From Hyphomicrobiaceae bacterium (lineage in GTDB: Bacteria > Pseudomonadota > Alphaproteobacteria > Rhizobiales > Hyphomicrobiaceae), in assembly GCA_020638055.1 (NCBI GenBank), contig JACKJH010000001.1, forward strand, positions 930,001 to 994,000: a DNA stretch of 64,000 nt. The letters are read 5' to 3'. Numbering within the stretch: the stretch's first letter is position 1; each line of letters begins with the position of its first letter. Of this stretch, positions 26,344-33,472 are shown piece after piece. The notes beneath the pieces are model-generated. The model searched no databases and was not told where the DNA came from. It saw only the letters and a list, made by a program, of their open reading frames with translations. The translations under genes and the position numbers were made by a program.

Positions 26344-26553
26344 CTAATAGTCGGCTACTTCGAGAATGCCCTTTCGCTCAAGCAAGGCGATGACCTCATC
26401 TCGAACCTCATCGGCTTCTTGCTCGGCAGGGGAGAGGTGGCGGAACTCTTGAAGGGCGCGCAGCTCGGGCGGTTCGGCGTTGCGGTTGATGTACCAGCCT
26501 TGGCGTTGGCGCGGTGTCGAAGGCGTTCAATTTGGATAAGAGGAAAGTTTCAT
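26344..26553 (-). CDS. Small protein of unknown function with one TGA near its start
   Basis: Reading TGA as Gly gives a 69-residue protein from ATG 26553 to TAG 26344: MKLSSYPN-G-TPSTPRQRQGW.., then a helical acidic part (LSPAEQEADEVRDEVIALLERKG). Codon 9 is the TGA. Without it no start lies close to the well-formed C-terminal part. It lies just after a hairpin and may be transcribed from the upstream small gene by read-through. The family is not recognised. Shortness makes this the weakest of the recoded genes. Confidence 0.5.
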
Positions 26554-26571
26554 ATGTTTGATTTTAAGAAG

Positions 26572-26590
26572 GCCACCCGCGCGGGGTGGC
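26572..26590 (-). terminator. Hairpin after the small gene at 26614-26820
   Basis: GCCACCC (26572-26578) pairs with GGGTGGC (26584-26590), but only short T runs flank it; it may attenuate rather than fully terminate. Confidence 0.5.
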
Positions 26591-26613
26591 AAGTTTTAAG
26601 GAAGCGCGCTCGC

Positions 26614-26820
26614 TCAGCGGCTGTCGGGTTCCTTGTACTCGCGAAGCACCAGCCGACCATCGACCGGCAGTGCCTGGAGCGTGAGATTGTACCCTTTGCC
26701 GTCCTTGTGTTCGAACGCGGCGCCGATCTTCAGCCAGAAGGGGTCATTGCCCTCTCCTCTGTCTTCGACGGTGAAGACGCTGTAGGTCGGTTTCATCGGC
26801 TGTTGCTGTTGCTTGGCCAT
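26614..26820 (-). CDS. Small plasmid-type protein of unknown function
   Basis: A 68-residue protein starting MAKQQQQPMK with AAAAGGAG upstream. The core FWLKIGAAFEHKDGKGYNL..ALPVDGRLVL is a pattern I recall from small conserved proteins on alphaproteobacterial plasmids and mobile islands, with no known function. The start at 26820 is chosen for the ribosome-binding site. The stop is TGA; read as Gly it would add only six residues before TAA. Confidence 0.7.
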   Translation of the reverse strand: MAKQQQQPMKPTYSVFTVEDRGEGNDPFWLKIGAAFEHKDGKGYNLTLQALPVDGRLVLREYKEPDSR

Positions 26821-27294
26821 GGCAGTTTTTCTCCTTTTGTGACTGCATGACCAATTGTATGGGCGAATTGCCAAACGCCAAATTTATCTCATAAAAACAT
26901 GCTGTTATAAAAATGCGAGACGGGATCAAAGCCCGCAGGGTGAAGACGGCGGAAGAGCACATTGTGCCGACGATTTCGCTTCAAGCCGGCTGAGTCATCG
27001 ACGCGAGCCCGTCCCCGCGCACAATGCAGAACAGGCACGCACGATCCGCGCGGGGCTCGCCGAAAATTTCACACCGCGAACCCTCATCAGTCTTCTTCCA
27101 AAACACCGAGGCCGACGGGTGTTTTTCTTTTTCACCCGCAAGTGTCTTATAGGCGCGAGACGTTGATGAATGTCGTTCGTTCTCGACTGTCAGAAGGCTT
27201 CCACCTGTTCGTTTGGGTTAAAGATAAGATTAGAGGTTAGAGAAGGTTCACACTCCCAGAGTTTCCTTTGGCAAGCGTAGCGTGTCGCGACGCA
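26821..27294. other. Non-coding region upstream of the iterons
   Basis: Contains the reverse-strand copy of the 19-bp motif (27123-27141). One plus-strand frame from 26911 passes a single TGA and ends at TAG near 27150, but it shows no recognisable protein. Nothing else is supported. Confidence 0.4.
27123..27141 (-). repeat. Dispersed 19-bp motif, copy 4 (reverse)
   Basis: Exact reverse complement of the motif at 3577. A 15-bp partial copy in forward orientation lies at 27491-27505 inside the iteron array. Confidence 0.8.
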
Positions 27295-27580
27295 AGTGAA
27301 CCAGACCTCCCGGTTTTGCCAATCGTCGGAGAACCAAACCTTCCGCTGGTTTCGCGCGAGTGAATCAAACCTCCCACCACGACGCTCGGAATGTTGAAGG
27401 ATTGTCAAAAACTGACGCCGTCAGCGAACCAGACCTTCCGCGAGGGCGGCGAAACAGAATCAAACCTTCCGCTTGTGGCGGGCAATGATGGGGTGAAAAA
27501 GAAAAATGAAGGCGGAAAAACACCGAGAGTGAATGAGACCTCCGGATTTCGGAGTGCGAGAGTGAACCAGACCTTCTGCC
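27295..27580 (+). repeat. Iteron array, candidate plasmid replication origin (oriV)
   Basis: Seven direct repeats close to AGTGAAYCARACCTYCCGC start at about 27295, 27328, 27359, 27423, 27456, 27528 and 27561. Most spacings are near 32-33 bp or its double, three helical turns, so bound proteins would line up on one DNA face. An initiator gene (28615-29679) is nearby. This fits an iteron-controlled origin. Confidence 0.75.
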
Positions 27581-27803
27581 GGATTGCGATTTTTCGATAG
27601 TCACGGGTGCAGTACAAGATGCTGGTGAACAGAACGCACGTCGATGTTACTTTGACTGCGGACATCGAGACGTCTTCGGCTATGGTCGAGGAGGATAGTT
27701 CCGACTCAATGGCCAATCGTGTAGCTTGTTATATTTCAAGGCAATGCTTCTTGAACATTTTCTGCAATGAGGGAAATTCGATTGGTGCTCTTAACGCTGG
27801 CAA

Positions 27804-28421
27804 TCACTTTCTCACGAAGAAGGCATGCACACTAAATGCCCAGCTCGCCAACACCAAAAAAACAAAATAGATAATAGGCAAGAGAGTGATGGAGTGAGAT
27901 ATTTGAACATTCCTGATGTATTCCGGGGGCTGCTCCGGGAAAATGTTTCTGGCAAACAATGCCATACGCGCCATCAAAAACACCTCAATCGGCCAAAAAA
28001 GGATCGTTCGAAATAGATACTGAGCGGCAAGTAAAGGTTTTCGGATAAGCGATGCAAAAACCTTAGCTCTGTCAGCGACGCTGCGAGCGCGCGAATCTTC
28101 ACTGTCAAGTTTTTTCCAGCCAAAAAAGGCTCCCCTAATACGTGAAAACGTCAATGCGATACCCACACCAAGATAATCCTTTACGGGGTCGCTAAGTTGA
28201 ATATCAAATTGGAAAATGTTTGAAAGGTAGGTAAGAATTGGAGTGACCACGGCGTTGACAACCGGGTAAGCGATTGACTTCCACCAATCGATCATTTGCA
28301 TGATAACTTTTGGCCAATCGTACCAGTCTAGACTCGCTACTAAAGATGCTAGGCTTATCGCCCCAATAACCGCAAAGAAGTGGAGGTACGCTTGCGATAT
28401 AATTCTTAAAACAATTGACAT
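27804..28421 (-). CDS. Membrane protein of unknown function
   Basis: A 205-residue protein with four probable transmembrane segments (about residues 8-30, 52-72, 135-160 and 178-200) and a basic cytoplasmic loop. It starts MSIVLRIISQAYLHFF at 28421. It sits between the iterons and the rep gene and is more AT-rich than its neighbours, so it may be a later insertion. No family is recognised. It ends in TGA. Confidence 0.5.
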   Translation of the reverse strand: MSIVLRIISQAYLHFFAVIGAISLASLVASLDWYDWPKVIMQMIDWWKSIAYPVVNAVVTPILTYLSNIFQFDIQLSDPVKDYLGVGIALTFSRIRGAFFGWKKLDSEDSRARSVADRAKVFASLIRKPLLAAQYLFRTILFWPIEVFLMARMALFARNIFPEQPPEYIRNVQISHSITLLPIIYFVFLVLASWAFSVHAFFVRK

Positions 28422-28614
28422 ATACGGTCACCCCAATTTTGTCTGCCTGTTTTTGTTTGCAACTACGTCAACCCATTCCTCTTGCGAGCGAGGGCAATGA
28501 TAGTGAATCTCAGATTGCACAAGATCAGTCAGCTCTGCCTCGGGTCACTTTCTTCCGTTGCCGCGATGCGTTGGTGCGACCGCTTTGCCCTAAGCACCGG
28601 ACAGGTTTAGCACG

Positions 28615-29679
28615 CTACCCCCTGAACATCCCGCCCTTCTTGGCTTCGCCCATCAGCTCCAGACGGATGTTGTGCTTGTTGATATTCTTCTGCTCCTGCG
28701 TGAAGGCGTAGGACGGCTTGAAGTCGTAGGTGACGTCGACGAGGACGCGACCACCCTTGAGGCCGTTCTCGAATTTCTTGGTCGCCGTGTAGCCATCAAG
28801 AATATCATCGAGACCGTCGAGCACCTTGGACACGTAGGCATGCGCCTCGCTCATCTTAGCGTAGTCGCTGATGCCGGATTCGGCGATGATGGTGGAAAGG
28901 TTCAAGTGATAGCGCCATTGCACGCTGCCTTTCTCGGCGTGCGCGAACCTCAAGGCGAAGCGCTTGCGGAACCAGCGGGACAGGTAGCTCGGATCAGCGA
29001 GCAGCTTGTCGTAGTCGACCTGGCGCCACATCTGGCGCACCACGCCGCGCGTGATCAATGAATTGAAGCGAATGAAGAGACGGGCATCGCCGTCGCCGGT
29101 GGCCTGGTAAGCCTTGTCGATGGGGGAGAAGACCACGTCCTCAGACTTGTCCGGCCCTTCGACCTTGAAGCGCACCCCTGCAAGAATATCGAGCCCTTCA
29201 CGGATCTCGGCCTTGGAATACTTGTTGCCCACCGCCTTCTGGATGGCGTGCAGCGACGTCTGCAAGGCTATCGAATAGCTGGCGTCGTGCTGGTCCTCGT
29301 TGACGTTCAAGAAGGTGTCGCCGACGGCGAGTTTCAGCAAGGCGAGTTCGATGCGCTCCTCGCGCACTCACGGGAAGTGTGCTTCGAGCTTGCCGTTCGC
29401 ATCCTCAATATAGGCGGGCGACATCATCAGGGAGTATTGCTTCTTGTCGTACATGAACGAGCGCTTCTTGGGCGCGATTGTCCCATCCGCATTGCGCTTT
29501 ATGCTCGCTGCCCATCCAGAGCCTGGCACGGTGCGCGGCAGAGCCTCATAAAAGGGAATCAGATTGACGTAGCGCGGATCGGAGACCATCCCGAACAGGT
29601 CGAGCTGCATCGGCGCTGGCTTGACCGGCTTGATCTGCATGGCCGATGAGGTCGTCGGCTTATGTTTCGGTTTCGGCAT
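28615..29679 (-). CDS. Plasmid replication initiator (Rep) with one TGA at a glycine
   Basis: The frame runs 354 residues from ATG 29679 to TAG 28615, with TGA at codon 104 (29368-29370). The parts before (LDLFGMVSDPRYVNLIPFYEALP) and after (VREERIELALLKLA.., then a winged-helix-like region) belong to one plasmid RepA-type initiator. Relatives, from memory, have an FPGxREELVExALRKLA-like junction, so the TGA in HFP-x-VREERIE is at the glycine. There is no frameshift or other stop. It would bind the iterons at 27295-27580. Under the standard code the protein is split after residue 103. Confidence 0.78.
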
Positions 29680-29689
29680 GGGAGCGAAT

Positions 29690-29938
29690 TTAAGAAGTAG
29701 AACCGTCGCGTTGATTCTGGCGGTGGTTGAAGTCTAGCACCAGGTCACGCAGCGCGTTGGACAAGGTCTCGCGGCCGATGTGGCGCACGAAGGCGTCGTA
29801 TTCCGACGGCTTCAAATAGGTATGCACCTTGCGTGAGCGCAGCTCTTCAGGCGCGTTACGCGAGACAATGTGTGTCTCTTCGATGTTGGCGCGTGAGACT
29901 TCGGCAAGCCCCATCGCTTTAGCAAACTTATCTGGCAT
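29690..29938 (-). CDS. ParG-like ribbon-helix-helix partition protein
   Basis: An 82-residue protein from ATG 29938, overlapping the end of parA by 11 bases. The C-terminal half (KVHTYLKPSEYDAFVRHIGRE..LSNALRDLVLDF) has the beta-strand-helix-helix pattern of small centromere-binding partners of ParA. It would bind a partition site and stimulate ParA. The stop is TAA. No internal TGA. Confidence 0.7.
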   Translation of the reverse strand: MPDKFAKAMGLAEVSRANIEETHIVSRNAPEELRSRKVHTYLKPSEYDAFVRHIGRETLSNALRDLVLDFNHRQNQRDGSTS

Positions 29939-30575
29939 GGGTTGATTGGTTAGGAGATAGGCTCTCGGCCTCACAGGCATCGAGGTGCGCGTAGAGCGCC
30001 TTGATCTGTGGGATGACGTGACGCAACGCGAAGGCGTGCAACCCGCCGAGCGTGAAGAGATCGAACAGCGTCATGCCTTCATCGGCGAGCTTGGCGATAT
30101 AGCGCGAGCGGTTGACGACGAAGATCGGCACTTCAGGGAAGCGTTCGTTCAGAACGGTTTTCAGGTCCGGCACAAACGCCGCTTCGGTGTTGTTGATGAC
30201 GATGACAAGGCGCTTTGCGTACTGCTGCAAGGTCAGTACCGTCTTGACGGCTGGCATCAGGTCAGCGGTCGATTGGAAGCACAGCGGGACGACGCAGACG
30301 GAGGCCGCTTTTGCAGCCTCGACGACGCGAGATTCAACCCAGCCTCAAAAGTCGACGACGATGCGTTCCGACGGATAGCGTACGAAGACGGACGTCAGCG
30401 ACTGACCAGGTTTCAGGATTTCAATGGTGCCTTGTGGCAGGGCTGCCTGATAGATCTCGGCAGTGCCGTTCTCAAAGTCGTTGGTGACGAGAAGCGCCTC
30501 GGCGTAGCGGGCGTATCCGACGGCGTGCGTCGTCTTACCCTGGCCGCCCTTGATCGAATAGAAGAACACGCTCAT
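29928..30575 (-). CDS. parA: ParA-family partition ATPase with one TGA at a glycine
   Basis: A 215-residue ParA from ATG 30575 to TAA 29928. The deviant Walker A is KGGQGKTT near residue 9. TGA occupies codon 77 (30345-30347) in VVDF-TGA-GWVESR, the Walker A'/Switch I region, where relatives have D-F/L-G-G. The following sequence (VCVVPLCFQSTADLMPAV) continues the fold in the same frame. No other stop or shift is present. Partition of the element would depend on reading TGA as Gly; otherwise it yields a 76-residue fragment. Confidence 0.8.
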
Positions 30576-30722
30576 GGGAATGGAAGTTAGGAAGTAACAA
30601 GCTGATTGTATTGATGAAGCAGGCAATAGCAAATCGAAGTGCGTTAAAACCTCAGTGACGCAGAGCGTTGGTTTCATCGACTGACGGAGGAACACGCGCT
30701 GTGATGCGAATGAGGGACTGAC

Positions 30723-31163
30723 GTGTCGCTACACATAAGGCTCGCGAAACCTACGGATATTGAAGCGCTTCTGGCGCTTTACAAAAAACTCAATCCCGGC
30801 GACGAGCTTCTGTCCGTAGCTGACGCGGTGGAACAACTAGAACATCTCGCAAAGTTTACAGGAAGCGGGGTTCTCGTCGGCATCGTCGGCGATGAAATCG
30901 TGACGTCGTGTACGTTGATCGTCATTCCGAATCTGACACGAGGCGGTCGGCCCTACGGGCTGATTGAAAACGTCGTCACGCATTCAGCATGGCGCAGACG
31001 TGGGTTCGGCAAGCGCATTCTGCGCAGAGCTGTCGAGACGGCGTGGGAGTCCGACTGCTACAAGGTGATGCTGATGACCGGATCGAAAACTCCGGCAACC
31101 TTGGCGTTCTACGAGGCGGCAGGCTTTTCGCAGAATAAAACCGGGTTTCAGGTCCGGCGATGA
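30723..31163 (+). CDS. GNAT-family N-acetyltransferase
   Basis: A 146-residue GNAT enzyme with the acetyl-CoA motif RRRGFGKRILRRAVE near residues 92-106 and the C-terminal TPATLAFYEAAGF segment. The substrate is unknown; many plasmid GNATs act on antibiotics or toxins. It starts with GTG at 30723. TGA at 31161 is the natural end for the fold, and a good terminator follows. Confidence 0.85.
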   Translation: MSLHIRLAKPTDIEALLALYKKLNPGDELLSVADAVEQLEHLAKFTGSGVLVGIVGDEIVTSCTLIVIPNLTRGGRPYGLIENVVTHSAWRRRGFGKRILRRAVETAWESDCYKVMLMTGSKTPATLAFYEAAGFSQNKTGFQVRR

Positions 31164-31184
31164 GTTGCCACGAACGATTTGAAT

Positions 31185-31220
31185 GACCCGCAGCACACGC
31201 AAGCGCTGCGGGTCGTTTTT
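31185..31220 (+). terminator. Rho-independent terminator of the acetyltransferase gene
   Basis: GACCCGCAGC (31185-31194) pairs with GCTGCGGGTC (31205-31214), followed by GTTTTT. Confidence 0.88.
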
Positions 31221-31278
31221 CTGCGAGTATAGAAATTTGTTTAGGATCACAAATGTTCGAGATGAAGCGGCTCGCGGT

Positions 31279-31515
31279 TTAATCCACCACGCAAGGGCCG
31301 TCGCCATCATCGCTCAGATTTTCAATCCATTCCTGGATGACATTGTCGCGCCAACCAATCCGGTTGACTCCGAGCTTAACAGGTTCAGGAAAAAGTCCGG
31401 CTGCTTTCCATCGATAAACGGTTGCGCGAGCGATACCGACGCGATGGCAAACTTCCTTGATGTTGAGAATGCGAATAGGTGCTGGTTGCAGATTATCATC
31501 GCTTTTTTTGGTCAT
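31279..31515 (-). CDS. AlpA-like excisionase/regulator
   Basis: A 78-residue MerR-like winged-helix protein: ILNIKEVCHRVGIARATVYRWKAAGLFPEPVKLG. AlpA-type proteins are excisionases or transcription activators of P4-like integrases. With a DUF4102 integrase on the same island, a directionality factor is the likely role. The stop is TAA. Confidence 0.8.
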   Translation of the reverse strand: MTKKSDDNLQPAPIRILNIKEVCHRVGIARATVYRWKAAGLFPEPVKLGVNRIGWRDNVIQEWIENLSDDGDGPCVVD

Positions 31516-31695
31516 GGCGCGAGGCCCCCTTGCGGTTCGCAGTTTTTAAAAAATCAAAGCGGTACCGTGCCATGCCGCGTAAACGGCAAAGCTGAGATCT
31601 GAGAGCAAACAGATTGAACATCTAGCCCGAGTACAGCGGGCGCGATTTTGTCGGCTCAGATTTTTAGGAGGTGATGGTCAGACCGGTGACTTCAG

Positions 31696-31824
31696 CTACG
31701 GAAACGGAAGACGCACACCGGTCACAATAATGCTTGGCACTCGCAGGACGCTTAGTCTGCACGTGCCACGCGCCACGACGACACCGGGTTTCGCGTTCGA
31801 GTGCGGGATTGAGACGGTGGTCAT
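31696..31824 (-). CDS. Very small hypothetical protein
   Basis: A 42-residue frame with a strong GGGAGGG site before ATG 31824 and TAG at 31696. The product (MTTVSIPHSNAKPGVVVARG..) is slightly basic and hydrophobic at the end. No family is recognised; the ribosome-binding site is the main support. Confidence 0.35.
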   Translation of the reverse strand: MTTVSIPHSNAKPGVVVARGTCRLSVLRVPSIIVTGVRLPFP

Positions 31825-32042
31825 GCAGATCCCTCCCTCGGGTCGGTGTGGCCAGAAGATCATTAGTAAACTGATTCGGTGAATTCGGCGGTTAATAAAT
31901 CGATAATGTTCTTGATTTTTTTGTATTGACCTATCGAATCGCTTTGTTGGGCAATCCAATTGGGTCTCATGATGTGGTAAGAGGCCTTGCGAGTAGGGCT
32001 GCGTACCGGCTGCTTATGCGAATTGAGCACCGCAGGAAGCCT

Positions 32043-32336
32043 CTAGATTCGGGCGCGTATCTTTCGCATGAGGTCCATATTCTCGTGCAGCACAGCAACG
32101 ATGACGATATCCTCATGGCGCTTTACAAAAAAATGTAATGGTGCCGGCAATGCTGCCACGCCTCTGTCTCCGGCACTCTGCGAACGTGAGCACGCATCTC
32201 TACGATGCGCTCACAGCATGACTCCAGATCGGAGTTATAGGCATCGGCCTGTGCTTCGCCCCAGGTGCCTTGCGTGTAGAGCCAGATATCGATCAGATCT
32301 TCTCTTGCGCTCGCCGTAAATCAAGAAGGACGCCAT
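32043..32336 (-). pseudogene. Frameshifted ParE-type toxin
   Basis: Pieces of a RelE/ParE toxin are recognisable in shifted frames: TASAREDLIDIWLYTQGTWGEAQADAY.. in one frame and FVKRHEDIVIVAVLHENMDLMRKIRARI in another. A run of seven T (plus-strand A at 32127-32133) marks one shift, and another lies near 32315 just after the ATG at 32336. It follows the antitoxin gene directly, as expected. The toxin is probably dead unless the homopolymer is a sequencing error. Confidence 0.7.
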
Positions 32337-32338
32337 AG

Positions 32339-32599
32339 TCAGCGGGGAAGCCTTTTGCGGGCCTCAATACCAACCTCCCTGAAATCGACCGACACGAGGT
32401 TGCCGTCGTCGGCTTCGCGGATACGAGAGGTCAGGAGATCCTTGAGTTCGCCCAATGCCTGCTTTTCGTCGTCGGTTAACGGCTGCTCGGCGAGGCTTTG
32501 CGTCAGCACGTAATCATGCACGCTCTGGCCGCGCTCTGCCGCCAGAACTTTCAATCGCTCATGCTGTTCGCTCGTCACATCTATAGAAATGCGGGGCAT
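32339..32599 (-). CDS. ParD-like ribbon-helix-helix antitoxin
   Basis: An 86-residue protein with an N-terminal ribbon-helix-helix (RISIDVTSEQHERLKVLAAERGQSVHDYVL) and an acidic C-terminal tail that would wrap the toxin. It is followed at once by the frameshifted ParE gene. Maintenance of an intact antitoxin beside a broken toxin is common. The stop is TGA. Confidence 0.75.
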   Translation of the reverse strand: MPRISIDVTSEQHERLKVLAAERGQSVHDYVLTQSLAEQPLTDDEKQALGELKDLLTSRIREADDGNLVSVDFREVGIEARKRLPR

Positions 32600-32777
32600 A
32601 CCAATCTCCTCGAAGCAGTCTATCGCGAAGAACCTCGCGCGGCCATAGGCGACAGATCTGCGCCCGCTCGGACGACGTGCTTGGTATTGATTGGCGTCAA
32701 AGATATTTTTTATCGTAAAAATACAATTAAATCATCATACTAACCCGTCTCTCAAATGGATATACGTGCCTCTTGAT

Positions 32778-32806
32778 TGTCAGAAAATTAAGATATATAT
32801 CTGACA
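32778..32806 (+). promoter_or_regulatory. Inverted repeat upstream of abiEi (likely operator)
   Basis: TGTCAGA (32778-32784) and TCTGACA (32800-32806) flank an AT-rich core with a TATATAT box, 27 bases before the abiEi ATG. AbiEi antitoxins are known to autorepress through inverted repeats. Confidence 0.65.
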
Positions 32807-32833
32807 CTCTAGTTCCAGCGTCAGGAGCCGCCG

Positions 32834-33472
32834 ATGAGCAGCATTGCCGACAAGATTATGAAGCGCGTTCGCCGCCACGGTCGTGGCGTGCGGGTCTACA
32901 CGCCGAAGGACTTCCTGGATCTGGTCGCCCGTTCCGGGACGCGGGCGGCTGTTGACCAAGCACTTGCGAGGCTTGCCCGTGCAGGTACGTTGCGCCGGGT
33001 GGGGCGTGGTCTTTACGACTGGCCACGTTACTCCAAGGTGCTGGATGCTCCGGCGCCTACGAACATCGATGCGGTTGTCGACGCTGTGGCGCGCCGGGCT
33101 AACATTACGGTGCGGCGGTCAAACTTGGCAGCCGCAAACGCTCTTGGGCTGACGCATGCCGTGCCGACACAACCCGACTACGTGGCGGATCGAAGCCTGA
33201 ATGATGTGATTATTAGTGGTCGCAAGTTGCGGTTTCGCGATGCCGGCACAATGGTGCGGCCGTGGCTGGATACGCCGGCAGCTCCTCTCGTGCAGGCAAT
33301 GGTTTGGCTGCATGATGGACCTGGCGTGACGGATGCAGCCATTCAGGCAATGTGCTCACATGCCTCGGATGATGCCAAGCGTGCGCTGCGCAAAGATCTG
33401 TCCCGGCTTCCGGCCTGGGCGATTCCTATCGCGCATCGGGTCACGGCGAATCATGCCATCAATGGTGCATGA
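32834..33472 (+). CDS. AbiEi-type antitoxin
   Basis: A 212-residue protein with the N-terminal winged helix (GVRVYTPKDFLDLVARSG..ALARLARAGTLRRVGRGLYDWP) and the AbiEi C-terminal domain. It represses its own operon and counters the nucleotidyltransferase toxin encoded next. The TGA stop overlaps the abiEii ATG (ATGA), so TGA is a stop in this operon. GGAG lies upstream of the ATG. Confidence 0.88.
   Translation: MSSIADKIMKRVRRHGRGVRVYTPKDFLDLVARSGTRAAVDQALARLARAGTLRRVGRGLYDWPRYSKVLDAPAPTNIDAVVDAVARRANITVRRSNLAAANALGLTHAVPTQPDYVADRSLNDVIISGRKLRFRDAGTMVRPWLDTPAAPLVQAMVWLHDGPGVTDAAIQAMCSHASDDAKRALRKDLSRLPAWAIPIAHRVTANHAINGA

Noticed and set aside
26911..27150. Another TGA-containing gene on the plus strand
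   Set aside because: The frame crosses one TGA to a TAG but the product is low in complexity and shows no conserved feature; too weak to call.
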